Source: Sarcocystis neurona (Eukaryota > Apicomplexa > Conoidasida > Eucoccidiorida > Sarcocystidae). From it: a stretch of 64,000 bases of DNA. Location of the stretch: contig KL647293.1 in NCBI GenBank assembly GCA_000727475.1, forward strand, positions 1,176,953 to 1,240,952. Direction: 5' to 3'. A program made the translations under genes and the position numbers. Position 1 is the first letter of the stretch. Every line of letters begins with the position of its first letter. This document shows, one piece after another, positions 12,505 to 24,289 of the stretch. The notes beneath the pieces are model-generated. The model saw nothing but the letters and a program-made list of their open reading frames with translations. It had not been told where the DNA came from and did not search any database.

Positions 12505-15116
12505 CTACGTAGCGGTAGCAGTCGTATAGATGCTCCTTATGTGAGCGAGTAATTGTAATCCCGCCTTCTGACGCGGGGCCGCCAGCACGCTTGGTATTAG
12601 TGGTATTTTCGTAAGAGCCGGTGGTAACATTGTAGAGCCGTGCACGTTGTCATTGCTCGCGAGAGCGTCATGACGCTTTGGAACACGCCCGTGCGCTTCA
12701 GTTGATACATTGTGCTTCTTAGTTGAGCAACGCCATTGTTTTGAGTAAATACTAGGGTTTGACGGTCTTCGGAAAGAAGTCCTTACCCGCCTCACAGCTT
12801 GTCTTTTGTGGGCTGCAACTTCGCGCCTGCGAACCCTGATGGCGCCGTTAGCCTTAGTGCTGCTTGACGTGTCCGTCTTGTTCTGCAGACTGTTTTTTCC
12901 ACTGTTCGGCGCGGGTGAATTTTTGCGAAGAGAGACTACTTCGTCTTGCAGTGTCGCTGCAGTTTGTCTTCTCTCCTCCGCCACTTTTCTGAGGGCGGCG
13001 AGTTCGGCCTGAGATTTGGTTTGTAAAAAACAGGGAATCTGTAGTGAGTGCAGCTTGGTGGTATCTGTGAGACAAAGTTGGCAGGTCGCAGTGGTGTGGT
13101 CACATACTGACCACGTACGTATATCAGTAGGGACAAAGCCGCCTTGGCGCGAAGCTTCGGGAAACTCAACTGCGGTTTTCTATGCCACGTTGACTGGTGC
13201 ATGTACGTATAGCGGCTAGGTAGTGTCAAGGCAAATATTTGTCAAACTTGCTTGCACTTCTTCATAACGCAGTTTGGCGTGCTGTGCAGCAGCCTTCTCC
13301 TCATCAATTTTTCCCTGCAATTCTGTGGTTCCTGAACTCGTGGCAACACTCGTCTTCGCTTTCGGGCCCCGACCACGGTGCAGGGTGTCCAGTTGTTTGT
13401 ATGTCACTCTCTACACAGATCGTGTTTACCCTATGCGGCCCTTCTTCTGATTATGTGCCTGAATGTTCCTACCTGTGTGTGTCTATACATCTATGTGTCT
13501 TACGTGTTGTTATTTGCTGTTCCAGTAGTCGGATATCCTCCAGCAGGCCGCGTATCTGTTTCCGCAAGCGAATCGTCCTCCAATATCGGAAGTATGATAA
13601 AGTGTTCGTGGGTTTACTAATATCCTCACGCAATAATTTGTACGGCTAGACAAAGTGCTTACTCTTGACAAGATTTAGTCTTCTCCAGGGATGCGCAAGT
13701 GCCTCTCTCTAGACGGTGTCTCAGGCATTCTGTTAAGCGAGGTAAGCCCGTACGTGCGTGAGCGCGTACATGAGTATATTCGTATTTTTGTGCATCTTCA
13801 CGCGTAGGTCTCAAGTAGATTAATTTACTTTCTCTCTCCGCTTCCACCTGCATCTCCCGCCATTGCGTCTCCTTATCAGCCAAAATTTTGTCCACCTCAG
13901 CGCTGAGGCGGAAGTTTACTGTGGCCCAATCCGATAAGACCACAGCGACACGTTCCGTCTTGCGCATAATGTCTTCTAAATCTGTGGTCCGGCACACGTG
14001 GAGGCTCATGTTGTACGCTTTCCCTATGTAAGTGGCAGATGGGAATACGTTTGCATGAGAGCGACCGACTTCGTACGTCAAGCTCAGTCTTTAGGATGAG
14101 AAGATACGATGTGACTGTGGAGTGCAAATGCAGTCCAGCGGCGTGTACATCACGAATTCTGGGAAGCAAGCTGCAAGGTGTGTTACACATAGGAAAAATG
14201 AGATCGTCTGCAAGTGCAACACGTCGCGCCTCCGTAGCAGGCGTACTCAGCATCTGTATAGCATGTCACCACAAACTTGAATCCCGCCCATAGTCGGTTA
14301 TGCTCCAACTGTGTGCAGAAACAGCTCAACGCCGTACGCACGCCACTGGAAAGAAAGGCGGCACGCTAATACAGAGCACGTGGTGGTCGACTGCAGGAGC
14401 ACACCGGTTTGTTCGGAGGCGTACGTTGCCGTTCTTCACCCCATACAGAACACCGACCAACAACAGAAGACGGCGCACGCCGGTGAATTAGTCTCAAAGG
14501 CGACCAGTAGTTCCCTGGGGTGTACATACACAGTGTTCACGCTGTAAACAGCATCCCGACTCACTGTATACACTCACTCGCATACACGCACGTAGATTTT
14601 GTCTGTTACACGATTACGAAGACGTCGTGGTGCTGGGGCGACACGGTTTTGTAGCTCAACTGGAAAAGATTATTTTCCTAGGTAGCGCAGAAGTGGTGAT
14701 AGTCGAAGCCGGAACGTTCAGAAACGTGCGGGTCGGTAACTTCTACACAAGGAGACGCGATGAAACACGTTTCGGCTGGCTAGCAAGGTCTGCGCGAAAT
14801 CCATTTGCATGTTGGTGACCAGCTCACGGACCATGTCTTCACCTGCAAAGCAGAGGAAAGTGAACAACACAGGTGCACAAACTTTATAACTGAATAGGAA
14901 GTCTCAAAATCTTTAAACACTTTAACAGGAGCTCAAGCCAGTGGCACTAAGGAGGCCGTCTACAAATAGCACGCATGGACTTCTCCTAGCCTCTGTGCAA
15001 TCGTAATGGGTCACCATTTCGTCTCCACATCCGCACGACCTCGAAGTCCCGTACGTTGTGTTCAGGCACACTGTCGAAACGCCCCCGGCGTTCTCTCCTC
15101 CTAATTCTCCACGTGG
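12505..15116 (-). CDS. Unidentified coiled-coil protein, seven-exon chain, 5' end unresolved
   Basis: Exons in transcript order: 15116-15015, 14842-14747, 14023-13829, 13729-13663, 13577-13504, 13331-13258, 13008-12505. Each join keeps phase and uses GT/AG signals; the donors at 13829 (AAA|GTAAAT) and 13663 (GTAAGC) are strong. The product, about 370 residues in this part, is largely helical. Segments such as RKQIRGLLEDIRLLEQQI and EKAAAQHAKLRYEE have heptad spacing, followed by a basic, Ser/Asn-rich, unstructured tail of about 130 residues ending at TAG/TGA-type stop 12505. I do not recognise the family; a cytoskeletal or basal-body role would be a guess. The donor of the second exon is the weakest point (alternative at 14769). 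The exon before 15116 was not found. The region lacks CAG tracts. Confidence 0.55.
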
Positions 15117-15119
15117 CTG

Positions 15120-16280
15120 AACAATAGATTCAGTGTTCACAATCACATGCACCTACGGTACTCAGCGTGATTGCTCACGCAGGTGCGCGTGTTGTGGAGT
15201 CTGTGGTCCGCGTGTCGACGCCTGATCACTGCCGGCGGACGCCGGAAGCGTCCACACATGAATCGTTTGTGGGTTTGCAGTACGCGTTGAGGCGCACTTA
15301 CGCAACACACGGGTACACGCTAACGGCATTGCCTAAGGGCGGCGAGCCTGTACAAAAGGACTAACGTAATTCAGCTGTATTTGTGCTGAGTGTACAAATC
15401 ATCGCTTGTCCTACCGTGAACTTGGGAACGCTACGTTTATTTGCTTCTCAATCGTGACTGCGCATTGCCCCGCAATATGGTACTAGCTGGATACGCTTCA
15501 TGACACTACCATAACGAGGATTCTGTAATGCTTTGGCCCTATCTTGTGTAAATGGTTTGTCTGCAATCCGGTAGAGTCAGGGGCACGAGATAACTGACAC
15601 CAGGAAGGCACTCAGCCGTCAAATACGCAACTGCGTGCGTTTGAACATAGTTGCGTTGATCCCCTTCACACTAGTGCCATTGCAATTAGGAACTTCTCCG
15701 TACGTTTTTCAAATTTCGAAACATTTAAGCTTTACTTCCTGAGCACAGGAACTGCGGCCTTCAAGTGTGACAAAGTTCGTTATTTTCAGAGATGCTACGT
15801 GCACATAACTTGGGCTGTCGCAGATATGTCTGTTGGACGATGCCTTCTGCCGGTCCACTTTCTTATTGGATGTTGCTGTTGCAACCTGGCAGCGCCACAG
15901 GTGTTGAATCGGATGCAAGGCTCACCTTTCTGAGTGAAGGGACTTCCCCCGCAAGGTGGGCTATTCTCCATCATTTTCACAGATGCTATCGACTCTCGCT
16001 CTTCGTGGTCAGTGGTATCTCTGCTGGTAAATGCCTTCTGCCATCGCGTATGACCAGCCACGCGAGGCAATTTTCGTTGAGTTATACTGCAGAGCAAGGA
16101 CACGACAGCGTACAAGTTTGTTGTAGCGCAGGAGCTGTTCTACTTCTCGAAGGAAAGTTTCACAAGACTACCAGATATGGTTATGCTTTTTTACGGGGGT
16201 GCCGTAAAGCTGGCTGCTGTTTCACGGTGGGGGCAAAACAATTACACGCATCGCCTACGATTGCGCAGCACAGCTCGCAC
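15120..16280. other. Region with no supported exon
   Basis: The 5' exons of the - strand coiled-coil gene probably fall here, but I could not choose among the open frames. The longest is 171 codons on + at 15792-16307, and it has no recognisable features. There are no microsatellites. Confidence 0.35.
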
Positions 16281-16283
16281 CGT

Positions 16284-17153
16284 TTAAGTTCTTACCCACG
16301 GAGCTAATGGCGAGCTCCAGTAGTCTCCAGTGACAAGAAAATCCGGATCCCACAGAGGCGCGTAGTTTGGATTTCTCCACTTTCTGAATGCGTGAGGGAT
16401 TTCCAGAACACTTCGCACATAAATTACATCTTGTGGTTCGACCTTGTCTAGAAAAGTCGACACTTCTCGGACGTCCATTCGTCCAGTGGCCAGATGGACG
16501 AACGTGCGAACGTCATGACCGTATGACGGCTGGAACTGAATGTACGGATTGAAAGCTTCCCGGCGGCGTAGTTTCCTTTCAGGGCCAAACTTTTCATCAT
16601 TTCTTGAAGAGTGAAGAGAGACTTCTGTCCCCTCAGTTTCGTCATGGAGAATTCTCTCCAGTGGTTGTCCGGACGATGTACCCAGGAAACTCTTTTTGTG
16701 ACTTACGTGATTTCTGACAGGTGAAAATGGCCTTTTCCATTTGCCTTCAAGGAACTGCGGGGCCACTACGACGACAAGTGTGTCCGTGTCGGATCCGTCG
16801 CTGTAGAAGGCTGTGACGTACATGACCGTAGATTGATCATCGTGCAAACTGTTGTCCAAAACTCCCACGTACACATCCGGTGGACACTGCATCGAGACGT
16901 CTGCCTCTTCCGAAGGTACGGCTACAGTTTCTGTGAGATACAGCACCACCACTGAAAGGTCCACCTGCGCCGGCGTCTCCACAGGGTACAGACTCCCAGT
17001 ACCATAAGATTTGCTAGGCTTGTGTGATCTGGGCGTGTAGGCAGTGGTATTCGTAGCCAGTGCGCTTACGTTTATTGACTGACGTGTTGCAATCGTAAAC
17101 GTGTACAACATACACATACAATGCAACATCTTCCATAGCATGAAGTCATGCAT
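16284..17153 (-). CDS. Hypothetical secreted or membrane-associated protein, single 289-codon ORF
   Basis: This ORF starts at ATG 17153. The N-terminus (MHDFMLWKMLHCMCMLYTF) has a hydrophobic core suited to a signal peptide or anchor, followed by NVS and NTT glycosylation sequons. The body is acidic/polar with a beta-rich look (VDLSVVVLYLTETV, DTDTLVVVVAPQFL), a basic stretch (PERKLRRREAF) and a C-terminus rich in Trp, Pro and Tyr. It is the longest uninterrupted frame in the repeat-poor part, and its composition is not repeat-driven, which argues for real coding. I do not recognise the family. It may be one exon of a larger gene, since - strand exons exist upstream at 18993-19248. Another ATG reads away on the + strand from 17164, only 10 bp distant. 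Confidence 0.58.
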   Translation of the reverse strand: MHDFMLWKMLHCMCMLYTFTIATRQSINVSALATNTTAYTPRSHKPSKSYGTGSLYPVETPAQVDLSVVVLYLTETVAVPSEEADVSMQCPPDVYVGVLDNSLHDDQSTVMYVTAFYSDGSDTDTLVVVVAPQFLEGKWKRPFSPVRNHVSHKKSFLGTSSGQPLERILHDETEGTEVSLHSSRNDEKFGPERKLRRREAFNPYIQFQPSYGHDVRTFVHLATGRMDVREVSTFLDKVEPQDVIYVRSVLEIPHAFRKWRNPNYAPLWDPDFLVTGDYWSSPLAPWVRT

Positions 17154-17163
17154 TTAAGCGGAG

Positions 17164-17303
17164 ATGCAGTCGAGTCTTCAGAAAGTACGGATCCAGGCAG
17201 TCAAAGCAGTCGAGCAACTTCGCACAAGACGGACGGGTAGCGGTGCGAAGCTAGGACTTGTGGCTCTGCAGCAGCTACAGGGAGCACGAGCGCACTGGTC
17301 AGA
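17164..17303 (+). CDS. Candidate first exon of an unidentified gene
   Basis: An ATG opens 46 codons that look protein-like (MQSSLQKVRIQAVKAVEQL, then RTRRTGSGAKLGLVALQQL) before TCAGA|GTGAAA, a plausible donor in phase 2. Without splicing the frame stops at once. The segment would form an amphipathic helix. No following exon could be joined with confidence. The exon starting at 19970 needs phase 0, so at least one exon would intervene if they belong together. Confidence 0.3.
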
Positions 17304-18600
17304 GTGAAATTAATATCGGAGATTTCCAGAAATGTGGTGAAGGGGGTGGGGGGGACGACAGAGCACAGCGCGCATTGTCCTACACGAAAAAAGAAGCGCC
17401 AGCTCGCAAATGCGTTGGAGGTGACGGAACTACACAATGAAGGCAACAAAGTTTGGCTTTACGATACCGTGTCCCACCGAGAAATTCAAACACAGTGCAG
17501 CTCACTGATAACTGTAGCGTCCTGCCGACCTTTCGAACAAATTCACTTTTGAATGCATTTGCCAGTCCAGCGTGGGAATGGCTGGTGCAGAACAGTATTT
17601 AGATGATATAGCTTCCTTAGATTTTCTCCTGGACGTCTACGATACACACTCGGATGCGACACCCTTTGCGACAATATAAGGTGGAGTCCTCCCCGTCTGT
17701 ACCAGCCGCCTTCGTTCCTCTCTCAAAAAGGAACGAATGGTCGAGCATGCTCGTGTAGACTCATGTGACTGTGCGTATCCGACCGCCAGACCAGTACTCT
17801 TGTTGGCAGTATAATCAAGCTGACAAAGGTAGTTGCGCATATACTCCTTCGATACGAGGCACACGGGCATGCACCAAAAGTCGACAGATCTCCTACGATG
17901 GGTCGAGGCAACAACCGAACGCACTGCCTACGGTTATAATGAGCGCAAGTGAGTGTTGCGGTCATCACAACCACGGCGGCCTTGTCTGCGCAACAGTGCC
18001 TTGTTACGATGCGTTGTTTCTACATGCCAACAAGATGACGCCATACACGGTGAAGGCTTCTGCGGCAGCTTTAACTGAAATCTTTCTCTCTTGTCTCCAA
18101 CGTTGACAAACCTGAAGCCTGTGGAACCTATTCCAATTAACTGCAGCTGGGTACTGCCGGGCAACACCTCTCACTCTACATGCTACTTTCCACGTATATA
18201 TTGATCCACTGGGCGTTCGGCTATCCGCTTTTCCGGACTGTTGAACTTCGCTTGACTACGAAAACTTAGACCAAACAGCATTTAGAAAAACATGCAATCC
18301 TTCCTTCTGGCAGTACCTCACGTCTGTCTCGTCTGGCGTTACATATTCGGCGGTTACCTGTTTCAGTAGACAGCTCTACCTCTCGCAAGCTTTATTCCTG
18401 GTATTTTTTACAGTACACGGGTTGCTCTTATATTAAATGTGCAAACACCGCCGTCGGGCTGCTCGGTAGCCTCTGTTGTCGATATTCATCTCGACAAGAG
18501 CACAGTGTTCGTGACGACCGTTCGTGTTGCACTGCACGCCAGATTGTGTAATTGGGCGACACGCGGCAAATGCTACTACAGCCAGCCTAAGGAAGACTGT

Positions 18601-19040
18601 AGATCCTTTGCGGACCTCACCACCCCCTGGTTTGTCACAGTATCACGTGTGTTCCGACAGTAACTGTTGCGTGCTCTGATCCGTGAACACGCAGCCAGAT
18701 CCTTTGTGGATCTCACCATCCCCTGGTTTGTCACAGTATCACGTGTGTTCCGACAGTAACTGTTGCGTGCTCTGATCCGTGAACACGCAGCCAGATCCTT
18801 TGCGGATCTCACCACCCCCTGGTTTCTCACAGTATCACGTGTGTTCCGACACACACATGGATCTCACGGATCTCACCACCCCCTGGTTTGTCACAGTATC
18901 ACGTGTGTTCCGACAGTAACTGTTGCGTGCTCTGATCCGTGAACACGCAGCCAGATCCTTTGCGGATCTCACCACCCCCTGGTTTCTCACAGTTACTGTT
19001 CCGACAGTAACTGTTGCATGCTCTGATCCGTGAACACGCA
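18601..19040. repeat. 96-bp tandem repeat array
   Basis: Copies begin with AGATCCTTTG at 18601, 18697 and 18793, exactly 96 bp apart, and again at 18953 after a degenerate, shortened unit around 18850-18880. Each unit carries the core TGTGTTCCGACAGTAACTGT and GATCCGTGAACACGCA. Copies differ by single substitutions and small changes. Because 96 is a multiple of three, one - strand frame stays open through the first three units as a 32-residue repeat (core RNTRDTVTNQGVVRSAKDL). The outermost copy overlaps the 3' end of the - strand exon at 18993-19248. Confidence 0.9.
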
Positions 19041-19248
19041 AGCAGCAACGAAAGCACACGGGCTTTTCACACCTGCGCCGTTTGACCGACTGTGTTGCGT
19101 CGAAAGCACGTCTACAACTTTGAATGCAGTGAGTCCATCTTCTTTACTGGAAAACCCACACATGTGCATCACCCAATACGCCGGCTCGTGTAATTCCGCC
19201 CAATTTAACATTTTGACTTCTCCCTCCTGAGCTTCCACGCACACAACT
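18993..19248 (-). CDS. Unidentified gene, terminal exon
   Basis: The acceptor TTTGTGTAACAG precedes 85 codons, entering in phase 2 and ending at TAA. The peptide is protein-like, for example EVKMLNWAELHEPAYWVMHM and LTAFKVVDVLSTQHSR. The last codons (VFTDQSMQQLLSEQ) recur in the adjacent 96-bp array as VFTDQSTQQLLSEHT followed by a stop. This suggests that the array arose by duplication of this gene's 3' end. No upstream exon was identified and no family recognised. Confidence 0.42.
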
Positions 19249-19398
19249 CTGTTACACAAAATGTGACTTCAGATGCTGCGCAGTGCGCAGCATGTATGAG
19301 CATGCATCCACCTTGTGTGCATCACAAGAACGACTGAAGGTGATAACCCTGGCAAGCCACGCCGGCAGTTTTTGCCACGTAGGTGGACTTCAACGAGG

Positions 19399-19444
19399 CA
19401 CGACAAGGGGGCTGCAGCTATGGAGCTCCAGCCCCCTTGTCGTG
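19399..19444. repeat. Perfect 16-bp inverted repeat with 14-nt loop
   Basis: The left arm CACGACAAGGGGGCTG (19399-19414) is exactly complementary to the right arm CAGCCCCCTTGTCGTG (19429-19444). The loop contains CAGCTATGGAGCTC. The GC-rich stem would be stable in RNA from either strand. No gene is assigned at this position. Confidence 0.88.
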
Positions 19445-19969
19445 TCTTGCAGAGTGACGCCCATTATCGTTGCCTGTTGCCCCAGTGCAACAACTTATAC
19501 GTTAGTTATAAGCGTCGACCCACGGCAGTGCTATATATTTGTTTGAGGTGCGGAAACTCCCCACTCCAGTCTGTAAAGAAGCACTGCAGTACCCCTATTC
19601 TGACGTACACGACACGCTTCTGGTGACTGGTAAGCACCGTCTGCAGAAACAGCGCATACAGTCATCAACTGTGAACATTGTGGAAGAACTGCCAGACTGA
19701 GTTTTCGTTAAGGCTGGTGAGGACAAACGCGCTATCGTTTACATCATTTTTCACAGGACTGCCTAGTTTGACTCAGTGGACTGCGAAGAAGCGATTGTAG
19801 AAAGCATATCTTCGGAAACTTTGGTACTGATGGTTTGCCTGACTCAATGGCAATGCATATTTTTTTTTAAGTGTTGCTGGCTTTCTTGACTCAGCGTGAA
19901 CATTTGTCATGTACCTTGTCTTACATGTAGTTCGCCACCGTGCGTATGGCGAACGTTTTTTTCTTGCAG

Positions 19970-20360
19970 GGAACGATCTCTGACTTACTGCAGGTGCTCA
20001 ACAGATGGAGTAATTTATTGAGGACTGGCAATGAGGCGAATTGGCGCAGCCGGGTCACGTGAGTATGACGTCTGCGTTTTCCATGTGGTATGCGACAAAC
20101 AGCGGTGCACTGGTACCACTGTGTAGTGGGTACTCTGTTTTCAATGTAGGCTCGCCTAACTGCGAGGTGAAGGTTGTTGCAGTGTCAAATTGTTCGCTTA
20201 GTAAGTCTTCCTGTCACTGCGAAGCTTGTCAGGCGAGTGCACAGTATATATGGGGGAAAGAGCGGTGAACATTTTGTTCTTGAAAGACAAAAAGGAGAGT
20301 TTGTTGCAGGACAAGCTCTTCTTTAGGAAACTATGATCCGGGGAAACAGCACCTCTCAAC
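19970..20360 (+). CDS. Unidentified gene, two candidate internal exons
   Basis: Exon 19970-20058 lies between TTCTTGCAG and GTGAGT and encodes GTISDLLQVLNRWSNLLR plus 11 further residues; only this frame is open. It ends in phase 2. Exon 20310-20360 lies between TTGTTGCAG and GTATGT, enters with one base and also ends in phase 2, encoding TSSSLGNYDPGKQHLS. Both have strong splice signals and join in phase. Possible further exons include one starting at 22450 after CTTCTGCAG. The function is unknown. Confidence 0.38.
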
Positions 20361-23300
20361 GTATGTATATATACATACATGAATATGTAGCGTGCTATGC
20401 CGCGCCTTACACCACCGTGGACAGTTTGTCGGGCATTCGCGCCATGTTCCGGCACGGTGGAAGGAATTGTTCACGGTGCCCCGTGCGGTAGGAAGGAACG
20501 AGTCTTTAAGGATCACAGCAACCTTCAAAATGTTGTGGTCAAGCCGGTGACAATCCACTGAAGTCACGCACCATACCACTGCGGGTAAATAAGTATATGT
20601 ACACATTTATGTGTGTGTATGTATACTAAAAGCGTGATATGCAAATTCACTCGTACCCACTAATGTGTTGCTATGTACACCATTAGACAAAACGAGAACA
20701 TCTGCATATAGGAATGTGTCCCGTATACGTATCCGCGTCTGCTGCTGCGTGTACGAGTTCACGGAAAAAATACGAACTATCGAGTAGATTGTCTTCCTTG
20801 TGCACAAGAGATGAAGCGGGGTTTCACGACCAACCAAGCAAATGTAGCGCAGTAGTGTCAACTCGCACTTTGGATGGCAGAATGCTTTATAGCAGAGAGA
20901 TGAATAATTTCCTCTCGCAGGGCAGAGTGTGTGTTGCTATGCCTGGCCTTGACGTTAACACGTCAGTGGACGGCGTAGAACGGGGACAAGACTTTGATGG
21001 AAACAACACTTAATGCTCCTTTGTGTTCCGCTTCGAACGCTCCCAAGAAGCGCATTCGCGCGCAGTAGACCTTTTTTATCCTACGTTTTGAGTCAATCTC
21101 TTTTTTCCGACACGGTGGAATTGCATACAGGGAAGCGATGTAGGCGCGCACTGCACTGCAAGCAGGAACTTGGAGATTTGCCGCCAAAGAACATATGATA
21201 ATTCTCTTCCAAGCCACAAGAAAGCGGCACAAAACAGATATTCCCGACTTCGACCGTTCGAAACTCTCATCACTCTTCGCTTAGACATGTCGACATGCAC
21301 CGTTGGCTTCACTCCCAGACGCCGCCAAGAGTGTCGGTTCTTCATCTGCGGAGCTTAACAGTTCTCCGCACCTCTGCTCACAGCCCCATAAAACAGAAAG
21401 CTCACACGAGAGGATGTAGTGTTCATCCATCGTGCAGCAAACGGGGAAGGGAAACGATTATAAAGGCCTTATCGTAGTAGACTGTCGAGTGCGTATTTCG
21501 AATCCGTGGTACGTATTCTACTACGAGATGATTGAAATTTGAACCCGTGTCCTCGCTGAGCGTGCGTGGTCGTTTCAAATAGAAGTACTGGCTGTTCTCC
21601 AACTGAAGCCCTCGCCAAATCAGCACACCCAATCAAATTACGTATGCGCAAGTGCGTATGCGCAAGTGCTTACGCGCAGGTGTATATGTTTAAATATACT
21701 CAGCTGTGCCTTTCTAGCTTGCAACACGCTGGAATACAGCAGTTTCTGGCGACGAGAAGCATCGTGCAAAGGAAAATGAGATAATCGTCTTCCTGAATAG
21801 ACAGCAGCACAGAAGTCCGGTGCGGCAAACGCACGTCCCGTCGTACACAGTCTCATCTCGTGGAATTCACTCATGTTGCCAATCATGGTACACGTCTTTT
21901 TTAAACGTATACTGGACAATTATGTACCACAGTCAAAACCAGTTGGTCTGGGCGCATTCGAAAAGTGAACACACCATTATAATTTTATATTGGACCTCAG
22001 GCGGACGCTGCGCGAGTAGTGATGCAAAGAAGTACCTCTTTTAGTGTAGCAGAACACTTTTGAATTTGATCATCACTGCAAGCCTGCGTGCCCGTAAAGG
22101 TTCGCCGATGCATAACGCAACAGAAACGACGCAGCAACTTAACCGCTTGTATCCACTCGTGAAAGGTGTTTCTGGAGATAACCCGCAGCGCTCTAGTTGA
22201 CGCCAGTGCGCTGAGTAGAAGTATCTTGTATTTTGCTGCACAATCCACCTGTCATGCCACTACGCAAAAACCACTACTTAAGTCGTATTGGCTTTCCACG
22301 AAGGATATTGCTGGCAGATGCCTTTGCACAATCCGCTACAGAAGCGAGCAGAATCAAAACGTTTTGTTCCTGTCTGACCGGAGGGCGTATCAAGACAAGA
22401 CGGTCTAGCGGCCTCATCTTGAAGGATTTATAGTCCACATGTCTTCTGCAGGAAAATTTCGTCGATACTCACGTTTGTTCGACGTCCTTTCCGCCGTATT
22501 TATTCCCAGATTGTGGGTGCTCCTTCGCAAGTCCCAGTCCTCTTTTAACATTCAGGATACCTGTGTTGTGAAGTGTACATCAATGGTTGCACCTTGCTGT
22601 TACATGATGTGCTGTCCGAACTATTTCTTTTGCCATCAGAGAAAAAAGTGGATACACGGTAGCGTTTCTAGGGGTGTAGCGGTGGTGTTTTCACGCGAGG
22701 TTGTATTTGAGTTACGTACCTGTCTCTTACAGAGTGTGACGGCTCGGGCTCTCGCAACTGTTTGTTCTCACTATGCATGCTCGTGTCTATACTTACATGG
22801 TACTTCGGGTCTGCTGGTGCTCTGTTCTTCCTTACCTAGGTTGCTGCTCTAGCACCGAAGTATGCGTCGACGTAGGCATGTTCCCAGCTTCGTCGAAGCA
22901 CAATCGTAGGGGCTGGTGACAAAGTCGAGAAGACTGTACTCGAGGACAAATATCAACGACGGCCACTACAGTACTGAAAGAAACGAATGACGCGAAGCAG
23001 CTGCATAGAGATAGATCATTGCCCGCTACACAATTCTTCATTTCCCTCCATCTTGCGTTTCTTCAGCCTCTCTGGGATCGTTGGTATCTACACACGAATG
23101 GTCGCTGCAGTGTTCACGTACCTGTGGTCGCAAGCCCCAGCGACCCACGTGCACGCGTAATCGTAAACGTGTACATATGTACACGCACCCCTAGACATAT
23201 GTTCAGATGTAGGGGTACACAAATGAGATAACGGTGGAACTGATATGCTCTTGCGCTCCCAACATCACTTCAGAAATCAACTGCCTGCTCGGCATTGAGG

Positions 23301-24240
23301 AGCAGCACATGCTGTCCGTAAATCATCGCACCCATGTGAACTTTGCTTCGACACTAGCATACGCAAGCAGATGCGTCTGTATTGTTGTAATCTCAGTGTA
23401 TACTGGTGTAATTGTTAAGCCTTGTGACGTGGGCTCGCATATGCGTTTCTCCGAGCGAGACGTCACACACTCACGAGGGTCAATGCAAGCACGCGCATCC
23501 ACGTGCATCCGTAGTCAGGGAAGGGGCTTCTATATATGTGCACCTCTGTCTAAACCATAACTGCTCGAGGCGTGCTCCGATAACACCATTTACAAAGTTC
23601 CTTCTAGCATATATTCTCGCTCTTCGCTACGTGTTCAGAACGAAGGCGACGACAGCTGCGTCTGATGTGTGGTCGCTGTGGAGCTACTGGTCACTGGTGG
23701 TGCATGCACACGAGTTTTCAAAACGATGAAGTGTGTGGCGAAGCATTACTCCGCACAAACTGAATAAACGAAACGGTCAACGTCCACAGCACCACACGTC
23801 CAGAGTTTCCTTTGAAGTGGGCGCAACGTGACTGGTACGCAGTGGGGTTCTACGAGAAAAGAGTTGTTCTCTGAAACCGACAGCACATAGTTTTGCGTCA
23901 GGTGGTGGTCGTGTGGTATTTTGGGGGGAGAAACAACTTGTAAAACGTGAAGAAATCTGCCACCCCCGGTGGCGGTCATCTTGTATTTTTTGGGGAGGAA
24001 CAAATACTAAAACTACGGTCGTCGTCCTCGTCCCCGTCGTTAATCAGGAGCAAACTCTCTTTGGCGGACTTTGTGGGGAGACGGCTCTTTTTTGGGTGCA
24101 TACGGGCTATATAAATGTCTTCTAGTACGCAAGCGTACGTAAATACCTCGTCCTCTATATATACAGGGGTAAAAACCCCATGCACATACGCGCAAGTGTA
24201 TACTAGCGTACGTTTGTGTATGAGCTGTGTGGAAGTGGCT
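20361..24240. other. Repeat-poor region with scattered open frames
   Basis: No gene can be modelled here. The best coding-looking pieces are a - strand frame ending at 21997 (21997-22248, helical, for example SALASTRALRVISRNTFHEW) and a + strand exon-like segment from 22450. Microsatellites are almost absent compared with the flanking repeat-rich segments; a short TACATATGTACA-type patch occurs near 23165-23200. Confidence 0.4.
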
Positions 24241-24289
24241 GCGAGCGAGTCTTGAGAGCTCTTCTTCCGGCCTGGAGCAACCTCGTTCC

